DNA of 64,000 nt from Sepiola atlantica (GCA_963556195.1 OY744519.1:103492500-103556499), one strand, 5' to 3'; shown: positions 11,347-22,996, counted from the first letter of the stretch. Made by a program: numbers and translations. Notes: a model not told the origin generated them from the sequence alone.

Positions 11347-11410
<64 letters not shown>
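11297..11410 (+). repeat. ACTAGC terminus plus (TC)31
   Basis: ACTAGCAGGACCATCC and a GC-rich motif are followed by AAGAAAATAGAAGAGTT and then a pure TC array (11349-11410). The same order (ACTAGC, GC motif, AAAATAGAAGAGTT, pyrimidine tract) is found at 45274, so the microsatellite appears to be part of the element. Confidence 0.6.
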
Positions 11411-11412
<2 letters not shown>

Positions 11413-11899
11413 GCACAAATTTTGCAAAAAAAAATGAAAAATAAAGCGTTTTGGCCTAGTTTCAGTGTTCTTTTACGAACATTTAAGAATGAAAGAATAT
11501 TTTTTCAAGACCCTATGTACTAATATCGTTCTCTGGTGTTCCCACATATCTATCCATATATGCACTAAATGAGAAATATTTGCGAGGATAATTTTATAAA
11601 TAAGGTGAATTTTACGAAAAAACAACTCTTATTTCACCCGAGAAAAAGAAGCATTTATATTCCTTAAGCATAGAAATATTTGAATTGAGTTTTTAACCAA
11701 TTGTTGTGGTGCTTTTCATTTCATCATTTCTTGAAAACTAAAACAAATCTTGGGTGTGGGTGCAAACAAGTGGAAATCAGTGGGGAGGGGGGGGATCAGA
11801 TTTGGACTGTAAGGATGGTGTGGCAGCTGTCCCCAACCTTATGATTTGCACTGTTCTTCTAGTATATTCGTTTGTTCTTCAAAGTAGTCCATTTGTAAA

Positions 11900-12165
11900 C
11901 CCTTGGTGCTACCAGATGAGGCTGTCTAAAGATATCGGCTTCCTGACCCAAAATGCACACAACATTGATGTTTTATTTTATTTTTTTCTCTTTGTAAAAC
12001 CCAATCATGTTCTGCAAAACGCAAAACAAAAAACAATTTCCTTCCCCTCTCCTTTCCTCTCCCTTATGAAGCATAAAAACTTTTACCAAAATGACCGGAT
12101 TCGGCATTAAATAACCCGATGAGGGTTGATATGCCGTAAAACAAAACAAGCAAAAACAACGAAAC
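11900..12165 (+). repeat. repeat ending in ATATGCCGTAAAACAAAAC
   Basis: It shares GTGCTACCAGATGAGGCTGT, TCCTGACCCAAAATGCAC, AATGACCGGATTC and the terminal GATATGCCGTAAAACAAAAC with 57205-57480. A shorter version of the end recurs at 57560-57630 and, diverged, at 24360-24420. A fixed 3' end followed by a CAAAA-type tail suggests a SINE or LINE 3' end. Confidence 0.6.
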
Positions 12166-12184
12166 ATTAGTAAACATTTGATGA

Positions 12185-12369
12185 GAACATGCTTCTCCGT
12201 ACACATCACCTATTCTTCTGTGAATCTCACATTGTTTGCACTTCTGAACCACCAAAGATTTGACTTCAGACCTCTGCTGAAGTATGGAGCACTTTTTGAT
12301 TTGCTGCCATAAAACATGATGTTTATTATAACATTTATGAAAGCAGCGTGTGCTCTCTGTGGAGCTCAA
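12185..12369 (-). pseudogene. possible mariner-type HTH fragment
   Basis: The minus frame contains KCKQCEIHRRIGDVYGEAC within a longer open stretch. EIHRR..DVYGE resembles the first helix-turn-helix of mariner/SETMAR-like proteins (motif EIHRxLxxVYG, from family knowledge). No catalytic DDD region is visible nearby. The call rests on one short motif. Confidence 0.3.
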
Positions 12370-12779
12370 TGCACTTTGCTAATCTTTTAGGGACTGAGCG
12401 TTATACATCAGAACACAGCTTCAACGACACTTGAGCAATGACAGCTCAGATTTGTTTCTTAACTTTAACGATGCTATAAAATTATACGATTTCTGCTTTC
12501 AAATGACATATGAAATAGAAGAAATGTTTAAGTATCAACAAAGTTACAAACAAAAGAAAATATATAGTTGCTGATGGCGGACCCTGTAAATGTACTAAAA
12601 TTTTCTTATATTTAATATTAATTTATTCAATAAATACATAATTCAACATTTGATAAAATATGATTTAAATTTAAAAGTTCATGAAAATCTTTTTCAACCA
12701 CTAAATTAAAAAAAATAAACATCAGAAAGTTTCATCAGATGTCCTACAGGCTTGGGAGGCTGAGAGCAGGCTCAAGACG

Positions 12780-13050
12780 TTTCCTCGAATAGTGGCAATG
12801 AAGAGACGCTCATAGAGCCAAGTCAATTCACTATGGTTCCTGGTGTGGCACGGCATCAATGTTGAGGAAGTCCCACATGGCTGGGCTAATCACTCCACTG
12901 AAATCGGTTGGAATACAAATGTGTTGAGAAGACATGCATATTTTGATCGCTTGCGGTACTGTACTGACGCTGATATATGTTCAGGGTTTGTCGCCAATTC
13001 TGTTACTGACGAGGACACAGAAGTGTTGACACGAGTCCCATATTAGCGAT
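12780..13050 (+). pseudogene. coding-like repeat remnant, paralogue of 1290-1640
   Basis: A plus frame (about 12830-13040) carries SVGIQMC, a stop, then ILIACGTVL, matching the translated 1363-1620 copy. Flanking AGCCAAGTCAATTCAC is also shared in inverted orientation. The HTH-like fragment 400 bp upstream might belong to the same dead transposon, but orientation differs. Confidence 0.35.
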
Positions 13051-13589
13051 TTGCTATTTGAAAAGAAAATTAAAACCTATTTGTTTTGATGTGTGTGTGT
13101 GGATATGTCAATAATGAATAGCATCTGCTATTCATATCTTTTAGGCCCCTTTTAAAGGGCATTGGAATTCTTTCTGAAGCAAGTTGATTGCCATTACAAG
13201 TTTACAACTAGGGATTATGTAAAGGTCAGGTCAGTTTCCACCTGTTCTGCTAGGTTGCAGAGTTTAACACAACAACATTAAATCTTTGCAAGCAACTGTG
13301 TTATCTGGTATCTCGACAGAGAAGGGCATTTGAAATCGACAGAGACGGGAACATTTATAGAGCATTTTCTTCTTTCTTTTTTACTTTTGGAATCGAGATA
13401 GATATTTGATATTACTGTGATGAGATGTTGTTATTTACATGATTTAAACCGATATCCTTATCTTGGTGGTTATATTCACCGGTTTTTTTTTTGGTTTTTT
13501 TTTAATATATATCTCCAGCTGTTATATTTACAACACGGAGAGTAGAAAGTGAACTTTGGGTTTACTTAAATCAGTCTCGTAACTCCCCT

Positions 13590-13990
13590 TCCCCTTTATG
13601 TTGTATTTTAGTCGGTCCATGAGCAATGTTTTTAACAAAGGGAGAAGAATTGCTTTTTTTGGGGTTTACTGTTCTTTTGAGTGGTTGGTATGTAGAGGTT
13701 TTCAATCCTCTCATAGTATTCATCATCATCATTCCAATGTCAATCTATCCATCATTAACGTTTAACCTTGAGTAGTTTTTTAGTCTTGATAAGTGGTGAC
13801 TCATTAGTAAAAAAAACAAAAAATACTCTTGCTCTTCCTCCCCACCTATTTTGTATTTTAGTTCTCTCCTTCCATGAGCGATGTTTTTGACAGAGTGGGA
13901 ATATTTGCTGTCCTTTGAGTCGACTGCTCTTTTGAGTGAGTAGTATGAGGAGGTTTTCAACCCTCTCATAATATTCATCATCATTCAAAT
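13590..13990 (+). repeat. tandem duplication of a LINE-B-type 3' UTR segment
   Basis: Two units about 255 bp apart share TTTGTATTTTAGT, CCATGAGCGATGTTTTTGAC, TTTGAGTGG and TTTTCAACCCTCTCATA followed by ATTCATCATCATTC. Between them lies CTTGATAAGTGGTGACTCAT, which is also the end of LINE-B 3' UTRs at 28700 and 58750. Confidence 0.65.
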
Positions 13991-14585
13991 ATTCACAACA
14001 TTTCGGCTGTTTTATTCTCTAGCCTTCTATTTTTTGTTTACCTCAGCTTTTAATAAGGTTTAAAGGATAGTTAATTCACACAAATAAAAACAAATTGATC
14101 ATTAAAAGACCAAGAAAGTCTAATATTTCTTTGATTTTGTTTCGCTTGTTTGTTGATCAGCCATTTTTTTTTTTGTTATTTGATGCCAAAACACAATACA
14201 TATTATACATGGTTTATTTTGTATAATTAATTGAAGAGAAGTTGCAATGGAGGCATTTGGGGTTCATACTTTTCTCAACAGTATTAGGGTGTGACCACAA
14301 TAGATCTGATAGATAAGTACATTTCTGATGCTGTTAGGGTGTTCAGAAAAGTAGTAAATAATCCTTCTAATGATAAATCCAAATAAGGGTTAATAGTTAT
14401 TTCAAGGGAATAAAATACAGTCTGTCTGTGGATGATTAAATATGCTCCCCTTCTTGGGTTGAGCTTTCTGGTAAGTAAAATCGCCAACTTCCAATAGTGT
14501 ATAGCACAGTGCTCTTTGTGTAAACAAAGGGAGCTTTCAGCATTTGACAATGTTTATCATTGTGATTTTGCTTACTCTCAGTAGC

Positions 14586-14665
14586 AGCCAGATGATGGGC
14601 AAGTGGTTAGAAGTGCCGACTATCGTCTAGATGGTCGAGTTTCGATCCTGGCTTGAGGCAGTTTA
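14586..14665 (+). repeat. tRNA-like SINE head
   Basis: ATGGGCAAGTGGTTAGAAGT is a good A-box context and GGTCGAGTTTCGATCCTGG a near-perfect B-box context at tRNA spacing. Acceptor-stem pairing is poor and the sequence runs into a repeat, so it is a tRNA-derived SINE head, not a functional tRNA gene. Confidence 0.5.
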
Positions 14666-14714
14666 TCTAACCGCACTGAAGAGCTGTGAAAAAGTCTGTC
14701 TGTGGATGACTATA

Positions 14715-15295
14715 ATAGAAAATGAATTCCCTGAACAGAGCAGTTTTACACTACTTTTATGTCCCCTTATGAAGATTAAAATCAAGATATAATGTTACTG
14801 AACATTATGTCTAGAATCCTTATTCCAATTTTGATCAAAATCCATTACATTATTTTGATTCTAGAAAATGTTTCTAATTTAAGGTTTAAGCTTAAGAAAA
14901 AATTTGATTTCAGAGAATCATGTTTAATTGGCGTCTAATAATTATGAATCAAATTTAATGTAAATCTGAAATATTTTAATTTTCAAATGAGAGATTGTGT
15001 CCATATTATGCTGTTTAAAACCCCTTTAAAATACTCCAAGAAAACTGAAATTATGGGAATATTTATTAATTTATGTTTAATATCTATTGTTAAAATTTCA
15101 CAAAAATCAGAGGTATTTGAATTTTTATGAAGGACTTCCACCCCCTTTTTACCCTGATTGCATAAAACTAGATCAAACTCATATTACCAACCCTTACGCC
15201 TAGCAGATGTGTTCCAAAATTTATAATGATCAGTTTATAAGTTTAGGTTTAGGAATGAATCTTATGCATACAAAAATATAAACATGCACATACCT
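14715..15295 (+). mobile_element. Helentron-like 5' block
   Basis: It shares TTTATGTCCCCTTATGAAG, AAAATCAAGATATAATG, CTTATTCCAATTTTGATCAA and GAGAGATTGTGTCC with 26200-26540 and 43078-43616 (both inverted). It is immediately followed by a (TA)n array, as other members are. No tandem units or hairpin are visible here. Confidence 0.6.
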
Positions 15296-15296
15296 T

Positions 15297-15300
<4 letters not shown>

Positions 15301-15341
<41 letters not shown>

Positions 15342-15550
15342 AGTAGTAACTGCAATAAGTGTGGCATAAGTTGATCTCCCAACTTTTTCCTCTTTGTCTC
15401 CTCTCGCTTTTCTTTTTTTTCTGTTTCCTCCCTCTTTTTTTCTATTTGTCTATCTTCCTCACTCTCTTTTTTTCTTTGTCTCTCTGACTGTCTTTTCCTC
15501 TTTGTCTCCCTCATTCTCTTTTTTTCTTTGTCCGTCTTCCTCATTCTTTT
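15301..15550. repeat. (TA)n then TCTTTTTTTCTTTGTC tract
   Basis: A TA array (15301-15338) is followed by TAACTGCAATAAGTGTGGCA, then a pyrimidine tract of roughly 35-60-bp imperfect units. The non-repetitive leader resembles 37396-37440, so this belongs to the same dispersed repeat as 37390-37940. Confidence 0.75.
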
Positions 15551-15595
15551 TTCCTCTTACAATGAAATAAACGAATACAATATATGTAGAAAGAA

Positions 15596-16210
15596 CATGC
15601 TGCCAAGTCTGCCGTAAAGAAGGTAAGCTTCCTTTATTGGGCTAGAAAATTTCTCATACCTGCAATCCTATACTTCTATAAAGCTACTATTTACCCATGC
15701 ATGAAGTATCGTTGCCACATCTGGGTTGGTTCACAAACCACTAGCCTCTCCCTCTTGGACATGGTGCAAAAAAGAATTTCTAATCTAATAGGTCCCGCAC
15801 TGTCTGCCAAACTCCAGCATCTGTTGCATCGACACAGTGTCGCATCTCTGAGCTTGTTTTACAAGTACTTCCATGGAATGTGTCTCCATGAACTTACTGC
15901 ATTTGTACCCTCCTCAACATAAATACTCCCGACCCATCCGACAAGTAGCAAAATCCTACCCCTTCACTGTAGAAGTCTCTAAATGCAGGAAGATTTCCTA
16001 CTCTAATAGCTTCTTTCCTCAGACTGCTTGCCTTTGGAATCCCTCCCTTCTCCCTGTTTCTCCAACCGTACAAACATGCAGAAATGTAATGTGGACAAAT
16101 ATCTTGCTACTCAACTCTCCACCCAGGTTGTCTCAACATAAATCTGGCCCCTGTCACAGTATCCCCTTACACTTCAGTGGCAATATGCCTTGGGGTGAAC
16201 AAAAGTAATT
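15596..16210 (+). pseudogene. LINE-A 3' end
   Basis: Plus-strand frames give CHIWVGSQTTSLSLLDMVQK, LSLFYKYFHGMCLHELTAF, then after a frameshift KSYPFTVEVSKCRKISYSNS and FFPQTACLWNPS. The 3' UTR has CCCCTTACACTTCAGTGGC and ends TTGGGGTGAAC. It is 5'-truncated, and the missing RT places it among dead-on-arrival copies. A TA/TG microsatellite follows. Confidence 0.85.
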
Positions 16211-16599
16211 CATATATATATATATATGTGTGTGTGTGTGTATCGAGTTATATTGAAAAGAAATCAATAAAGTGCTCAAACATAGAATTTTTACAAGTTC
16301 TGTTAGGCATACTCTAAAAATACACTAGCCATTGTGTGAATATTTTTTCTGTTCTTTTTTCTCTGTTACATTGAAAATATTCCATTATGGTGTATGAAAT
16401 AGAGAGAGAAACGCTTCATGTCACTTTTTTTTAACACTAAAAATAACATTTCATTTTTCACTTGTGAAAGAAAAAGCTTAAAAATAATGAACGTGGTTTA
16501 TGATTCATTCATTCATTCATTTCGTATGAATCAGATGATTTTATTGTTGGACTTTGGTTTCACTGATATCTTTCTAGTCAGAATTCTTTCGAGAAAGAC

Positions 16600-16740
16600 A
16601 TCGGGTATCAACAGAAGGGACCACGTGAAGGTTGCCAACATCCCAAGTGAAAGTGTTTCTTTCGAACCTGGCACACTCAGGTGGTCAGTCCATGTCATTA
16701 ACTACTTAACCACCGGCACCTCCCGTGGTTTATGATGTGT
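16600..16740 (-). repeat. tRNA-like SINE, minus strand
   Basis: On the minus strand GGTGCCGGTGGTTAAGTAGT (A box) is followed by GTGCCAGGTTCGAAAGA (B box). The region after it, GGGATGTTGGCAACCTTCAC, recurs inverted relative to this reading at about 10950-10975. tRNA-derived SINE head; no intact clover-leaf. Confidence 0.5.
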
Positions 16741-17019
16741 ACGCTCCATCCTTATAATGAGCCGAGAGATCTCTGACTGGGAGTAAGTTTTACAATCAAT
16801 CAGCTGTGACCTTTTTACCTGCTAACACTTCACTCTCATTGCTTCTAGAAAATATCATTCTGAAAGGATTCTAATCTAATTCTGATTAAATACAAATTCT
16901 CTAAGAAAAAAAATCCCACATTGAAATATGTATCTGCCTTAGTTTATTCAAAGTTATGTCCCTTTATTTATAGGAATTTACCAATAATCGTCATATTTAT
17001 TAATTAGTTCATTGTAGTT

Positions 17020-17075
17020 CTCGTCCAATGCCTGTCCCCATGTAAAACGGGCGTTAAACTGAATATGATGATTTT
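17020..17075 (+). repeat. LINE-D 3'-terminal fragment
   Basis: CTCGTCCAATGCCTGTCCCC, ATGTAAAACGGGCGTTAAAC and ATGATGAT match, in opposite orientation, the 3' termini at 3012-3070 and 60600-60655. Only the last ~55 bp are present. Confidence 0.6.
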
Positions 17076-17774
17076 CTTATTTGGTATGTAAAACACATAA
17101 AAACATCAAACTAATCTCACAGTGGAATGTTCTCTCTTTTTAAACTGCTATATTAATTATCTTAGAAAATTCACATCGTGTCCAGTAAGAGATCCCAATT
17201 GCAAATTGCCTGGCCTGTTATAGGGATGCCCATGATATGCTAGTAATAATAAGAGGAATAATATAGTCATGAGCTAATGTCTGATAACCTCTTTTGCTAA
17301 AACGATTTACAGAAGGGCTGGAAATCAACAATAACAGAAAAGTGCAGTACCTTATCAAAATGAAAGCCCAGCAATTAATTTGTCGTTGTTAGACCTCCAA
17401 GCAAATTTGTCTGTTTATCTGGTTTCTTTTTGTCCCCAGTTCTATCCATTGCCACACTTAGGACAAATTATCTCCCCTAACAAAATGCTACTTCCTTGTA
17501 GAAGTGAATTGTTCTTTCAACATTTGATTACTTGGTGATAAGCTAACTAAAATTCACGGTGATTCGTAAGAAACTTTAAATTTTATAAACAGCATCTCGT
17601 TTTTTACCGTCCGAATCGTTCACATTTTGTTATCATTGATTTCCGACATGTTCCATGAAGTATTTCATAAAAAGAGCCAATTGGTAAAATGTACTAGTAC
17701 CATCTATTACCAATTGAGATTTGGTATCTGTCTGAATCCGAAATTATATTACTACTTCTATTAATGTACTATCT

Positions 17775-18058
17775 TTCAATGCCTCAGAGGGAGGGGTAGT
17801 GTAGTATCTGTTGTCATGAGACCATCCTTCCAGGCATTACCTCCTCCTCTGAGGGTTATTGTAGTATCTGATTTGTTGTCATGAGCCCATCCTCCCAGGC
17901 ATTACCTCTTGCTTTTTGGTGATGGTCATGGGGGTAGTGTAGTATCCTATCTGTGGACATACCATCCTCTCAGGAATTACCTTCTCCTTTTTGGTGAAGT
18001 AGGGGTAGTGGTATACTAGCAAAACTTTGCAACCTCTGGTCGCATACTTTTGCTAGTA
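17775..18058 (+). mobile_element. Helentron-like 3' part: tandem units plus hairpin
   Basis: Three ~75-85-bp units of the type TAGTATCTGTTGTCATGAG, CCATCCTCCCAGGCATTACC are followed by a hairpin. Its arms are CTAGCAAAACTTTGC (18016-18030) and GCATACTTTTGCTAG (18042-18056). This hairpin is the common 3' boundary of the family (also 25726-25767 and 28235-28275). Confidence 0.65.
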
Positions 18059-18277
18059 ATAATGATTTTTGTATAATTCAGCTAAAGTATGTGCGTTCAT
18101 CCATGCATGTCAGGTTCAAACCATAAAAATATGGATTCAAAACCAAACGTCTTAAGCTGTTAGGCCATGGGAATATAAATTGAATCACTGTTGTTTTGAA
18201 ATTATATAAATTAATTTCTGTAATTGTAAGTTTTTATTCTTCGATATAAACATAAAAATGGTTAATTATTTTATTAT

Positions 18278-18628
18278 TTGGAATATTCGAACTACTATAC
18301 TCATCTTAGTTGTTATTTACAAATTTCGACCGATGTAACCTCTGACCCTCTTCAGGAACATCTTTTCATTTTGGAAATCTTTATGTCAAACTTGGGAATC
18401 TTTACGAAATTTTGAACTGAACCTTTTATTTAATCCATGGCGGTAGATTGTTCTCGTTCCGTCAGCCATGTCCGGGTAGAAAAGTTGATTTATTATTATT
18501 TTATTCAGAGAACTTATTGTAATCAACGCCTTTATCCATTGCGCCACAGTTCTGAATAAAAGCGATGATGAAAATAGTAGTCTGAATAATCCAAATTACC
18601 AGTCCTTATCTAAAAATCCCGAAACTTG
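18278..18628 (-). mobile_element. main SINE with inverted termini, 13-bp TSD
   Basis: Read on minus, the head lies at TGGCGCAATGGATAAAGGCG (about 18550-18531). The body has CATGGCTGACGGAAC-like sequence, and the core is CTGAAGAGGGTCAG...GGTCGAAA at 18332-18356. Beyond the head, a plus-oriented end block (AATAGTAGTCTGAATAATCC) at 18575 is the inverse of the left terminus (GGAATATTCGAACTACTATA). ATTATTTTATTAT flanks both sides (18265-18277 and 18629-18641), so the inverted end block is inside the inserted unit. The direct repeat is AT-only, which weakens but does not remove the argument. Confidence 0.8.
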
Positions 18629-18659
18629 ATTATTTTATTATATAAAAGTTCTACAAGTC

Positions 18660-19780
18660 AATTAATGTCATGTGAGAGTAGCAAACCAGCTGTCTTCAGG
18701 TACAGGAAAAAAGGCATGCGTTAACACACATTTAAAAAATGAAATCCTCCAATCAGCAAAGATGGTGATTGGTGATTCATCTGATGTCACAAAGATAAAC
18801 AATTTCGACTTTATCCATTTTAAAATGAATTGTTTCCAAATCAAATTATGTCGTCCTGTCAACTAAAACAGTACAATTTTAAATAAATAAATTTCAAAAT
18901 GTGTTATTCGTATTATTCATTTGAAGAATATATAGCTGACAATTATTTTTTATGGTAATAAGACAGAGAATATTTATTGTTTCAAAAAGAATTAAATTGC
19001 TACAATTTTAAATAAATAAAGAAGAGACATATTTGTTTTATTTATTTGAAGAATATTTAAGTGACAATAACAATTATTTTTAGGGAAAAAGAGAGTCATT
19101 TTTTTTCTTAATAGTATTGACCCATACAGATATTAATTATTTCAAAAGGAATATTATTATTAGCAGGCAATTCTAGAGATTGATGTAAAAAACACTGGAA
19201 TTTTTACAGCGTCCTGCTAGTGATATTAATGAAACTACAAAAAGTTTTAAAAAAAGCTTAAAAAAACAAAAAAATAAAATAAAAACAGAAGTGTGGTTAA
19301 ATTCAAACTCAGTTGATGACTCAAGACAGAAAAGCTAGTGAGAAAAAGACAACATTTCAAGTTTAGATGACCAAAAAATTTCCCAGAGTTCCATTTGCCA
19401 AATTTTTATCTGCTTATAAATCGAGAACCGAAAGTCGGCTCTCATTTAAACAAGTTATTTTATTTAAGCAAAAAATATATATTCACATTTGGGGGAGGGG
19501 AGTTGATGGTCATCCAATTTTGTCAAAAACTTTTGGGCTTACCCTACACGAGACACTCTCCCCAAAATATCACATTCACTCTGTAGCTTGGTCTTACTTA
19601 GATGATCTCCAATTTTTTTTAAAAAGATTTTATTTACAAAATATTAATCGTAGGGAGTGGGACAACATTTACAAATATTCAAAAAAGAAAGAAAAAATGA
19701 AGGTTAGTTGGGCCCTCCCAATCCTCTAAGTTTTAGGCGACCCACTGTTGAAAACAAGCAAGAGATGTCAAAAACTACTG
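18660..19780. other. AT-rich sequence without recognised features
   Basis: A local duplication (AATTTTAAATAAATAAA near 18875 and 19005, each followed by TTATTTGAAGAATATNTA) is the only structure. The open frames at 18668-18866 on both strands and the 120-codon frame at 19367-19729 have no recognisable motif. Confidence 0.4.
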
Positions 19781-19784
19781 TGCT

Positions 19785-20215
19785 CCCTCTGTCAAAAATG
19801 ATGGGGAAAAAAAACTTTGCCAGTGTTCACATCCACTATTTATCTAGTTATATTAATTACTAAACTATCCATGTAAAATCATAGAATTATTTCAGTAATT
19901 TAATTTTTCATATATAAATTATCATTTCTGATGACCTTAAGAAAAAAAATCCATTGTTAACTTTTTATTATAGAATGAAGGATTTCTTTCCGAATTCATT
20001 TCAGGCGGTGGGGTAAGTCTGAGGTGATTGATTGTCTGACTTGCTATTTGATTTCTCGCTTCCCTTCACTGCTTGAAATGGTTCTGTCTGAGGGGCTAGA
20101 AAAAGGCACATGTTTTACTTGCTAACTTTTGTGTGATGGGATGGAAGCGCATATATTTATTTATATACAAATAAATACACATTGGTCTTCATTATAGAGT
20201 GGAGGATAACCACCG
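19785..20215 (+). repeat. dispersed repeat, partner of 37565-37940
   Basis: It shares TCTGTCAAAAATGA, TTTGCCAGTGTTCA, CATTTCTGATGACC, GTCTGACTTGCTATTTG, CTAGAAAAAGGCAC and TATAGAGTGGAG, in the same order, with 37565-37940. The class is unknown and there is no coding signal. Confidence 0.7.
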
Positions 20216-20254
20216 AATCAGTGATGCGGGAGTAGGCTGCACAAAAAATCTAAC

Positions 20255-20605
20255 GCTTCTGACTCCAGACTTCTGCAAATATTGTTGGCTCACTTCTAAA
20301 AAAAAATCTAGACTCCCAATTTTTGAGTTGTCTTTCACTCCTACTCTCCACCTCCGTTAACAACATTCACTTATACACTGATATCATTGGGAAAGGTATG
20401 GACCCTATTTCCCCTTGTACAGTTGCATGCAGCCAGGGGAGGGAGGGAGACCAGGTCATGACCCCGGGCATCCAAATTAGGGGGGGGGACATCTAATCAT
20501 ATTCAAACTATCTCCCTTTCTCATATTTCTCATTACTAGGACTTATACTTGAATCTTTGGGGCATACAATCAAGGGGTTAGTGTCGGGCATCACCAGATT
20601 TCTGC
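20255..20605 (-). repeat. GACTCC-rich fragment and partner of 33450-33610
   Basis: 20260-20345 carries repeated CTGACTCCAGAC / ACTCC words typical of the GGCTGTGGAGTCGG hAT-like family. 20400-20605 on the minus strand reads TTCAAGTATAAGTCCTAGTA and GAGAAAGGGAGATAGTTTGA, matching 33500-33580. Both are decayed dispersed repeats. Confidence 0.55.
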
Positions 20606-21082
20606 ACACCACTGCTCCTGTAGCAATTTGTCTTCAAAAAATGAATGGCTAGTGTTTTGACAATAAAATCCACAAAATTGATTTACCATAAAACAAAATC
20701 TTAAATTATTTTATTCTTCTTTCTAAATTATTGTTATTGTTATGAAAAATGAACACAATTTAAATACCATTCTATTTTAATTAAAAAAAATTCGATTGGG
20801 ATTAGTGTTCTGTTTTTTTTCTTGTGATGAATATGTCCTATCAAAGTTGGCCATTTAAGTCGCAGTGGAAGATTCAGACAAGAAGAATCTCAGGCATCTC
20901 GGTGTAATCTGACCTTTGACCTCCACTCCTAACATGCAAATTTCCTTTCAAGCTATCAACAAAAACAGCCTTTATCGTATCAGTGGGGATGGAGCTTCAT
21001 CATCTTGTTCATTAATCCGACAACTTGACTAATCTGAAGAACGATCTAGAATTCAAACTGATTTTCAATGAATGTACTTATG

Positions 21083-21171
<89 letters not shown>

Positions 21172-21324
21172 GTCTCTCTCTCTCTCTCTCGCTATAGATT
21201 TCTCTATCTCTTTCTATATCTATATCTATCTATATATATATATATATATATATATCCATTTCTTTATATCTCTATATCTCTCTTTATATCTCTTTCTATT
21301 TCCCTACATGTCTCTATTTCTTTT

Positions 21325-21385
<61 letters not shown>
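21083..21385. repeat. (TCTA)22 and compound CT/TA microsatellites
   Basis: A TCTA array (about 21083-21171) is followed by (CT)n, TCTATA words and two TA arrays (about 21230-21255 and 21350-21383). Tyr/Leu/Ile/Ser-rich open frames of 105 and 202 codons across it are artefacts. Confidence 0.95.
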
Positions 21386-21389
21386 CTCT

Positions 21390-22550
21390 CTCTCCTTCCC
21401 TTTTCTCTCTCTCGCATGCCCACTTCTTTCTTTCTATCTTTTTCGTTTTATTTTCTATTTCTGTATATTTCTATTTCCTTTCTTTTTTATCGTTCTCTCG
21501 ATATCTTTACCTCTTTCCATCTCTCTATCAAACGCTAAGTTGCCCATCTACTTCTCATTGTTCCCCATTCCCCTTGCAGACCTTTATAAAGTCATATACC
21601 ATTTTTGAATCGTTGTCTTCCCTGGGTGTGTAGCACAACAGATTGCAACCAACATGAACACCTAATATTAAATGATCTGATTTACTTTCTAATTGCATGG
21701 TTACTGACTTTGTCTGTTTTCATAAGACTCATCACCACTTTCTCAATTTGAATATTAATAAAAGCAGTTTATACCTGCTCCTTGAGTGGTGTTAGTACAT
21801 TACCTGGGTATGTCAATTTCCATCTTTACCTAGCTTCTACTGCTTTATAGGAAGATATTTGTGAAATTTTGTGAAAAAAAATGCTACTTAGTATTTGCAT
21901 GAGAGAGTAAGTAACTACGATGAATGTATTTACATATTGTTTTTATTGGCAAAAACATTAGAAATTATGATTTTAAGCAAAAATAATTTGTTTTGAACCA
22001 ATACAAATACTCTTTATATCCATGCAGATTATGAAAAGAAAGTCACTTAGTTTAAAAAAAATATTTATGTAATTTTTTTTAAATATTATTATGTAATGTC
22101 AATTTCTTTAAATTTATAAAACAGGTATCCAGATTTAAAAAAATGTTTTAGACTTAATGGAGATTCAATTTTGGGTAATGACATTGTAAAACGTACTGCC
22201 TTAGTAATGTGTACTCTGCCTATTCTTTTTTTGTCAACCAAAGACGTTTCTATTTGTGTATGAACAGAAAACTCTCAAAACACCATAACTTGTTGATAAG
22301 TATATAGATGATAAAATATGCCGATACACATAATTGATCATTAATTAACCTTATTTTTATTTTTTTAAAGAACACTATCAGTAAACTGAGGTAAATTCTA
22401 ATTTAATCTTTTCCTCCATCTTTTTAGGGTTGCTTCCCATGACCTTTAGGGTTTACCTAGGTCAACTTTAGGTATCTTATGAAATTATCTGGGGTCATAG
22501 CTTATCAGCATGTTAAGTTTGCTTAAAATGGATTCCGTCTGTGGGAAGTC
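21390..22550. other. AT-rich stretch, nothing recognised
   Basis: No family repeated elsewhere in this window, no RNA gene and no plausible coding frame were seen. Confidence 0.35.
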
Positions 22551-22564
22551 AGGAGTCAGAATTG

Positions 22565-22820
22565 TGAGCAGGGTTGTGGAGGCAGAAGGTATAAGATCCA
22601 ACTCCGACTCCTAGAATTCCAAAATATCCGACTCCTTATTCAGTCTGTGTTGATTCTTTGGAGATTAAAAAGTCTGATACTGACTCTTAGCATTCTTATA
22701 GGGCCGACTCCTTTCATACCTCCAACTCAACAACAGTGGTTGTGAGTCAGCAATTTTTGCAGAAGTCAAGAGTCTGAGTATTTATAAAATCCGAAACAAA
22801 ATCTCCACCTCTGGATTTAG
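22565..22820 (+). mobile_element. GGCTGTGGAGTCGG hAT-like element, decayed
   Basis: It starts GCAGGGTTGTGGAGGCAGAA and contains many CCGACTCCT and GACTCTTAG words in both orientations. Elements with TIRs of the CAGGGCTGTGGAGTCGG type are known non-autonomous hAT transposons. Related fragments: 20260-20345, 44600-44825 and 60003-60116. Confidence 0.55.
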
Positions 22821-22996
22821 TACTTTCTGACATTATAGCAGACAAACAGACAGATAGACGGACACTACAGCTTTATTTAATCAAGCAAGTAAATAATAAC
22901 TTAAAAATTGAAAGTTTGAGGAAATTTGTATCACAATTTTTTTTTTTTAACTTATTTAGCATTCTTTACATTGTTTCAAGATATTATTATGAAGTT

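Noticed and set aside
14586..14665. Functional tRNA gene
   Set aside because: Boxes A and B fit, but acceptor and anticodon stems do not pair and the sequence continues as a repeat; SINE head is the better call.
18332..18356. Active hammerhead ribozyme in the SINE
   Set aside because: Core order fits, but no stem I strand next to the CUGA segment pairs with the sequence after the would-be cleavage site, and many copies have core mutations. Kept only as a finding on the conserved core.
19367..19729. 120-codon open frame
   Set aside because: No recognisable motif, AT-rich codon use like the flanks, no splice or promoter context; length is not exceptional for 64 kb of DNA.
21025..21633. 202-codon Tyr/Leu/Ser-rich frame
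   Set aside because: Runs across (TCTA)n, (CT)n and (TA)n arrays.
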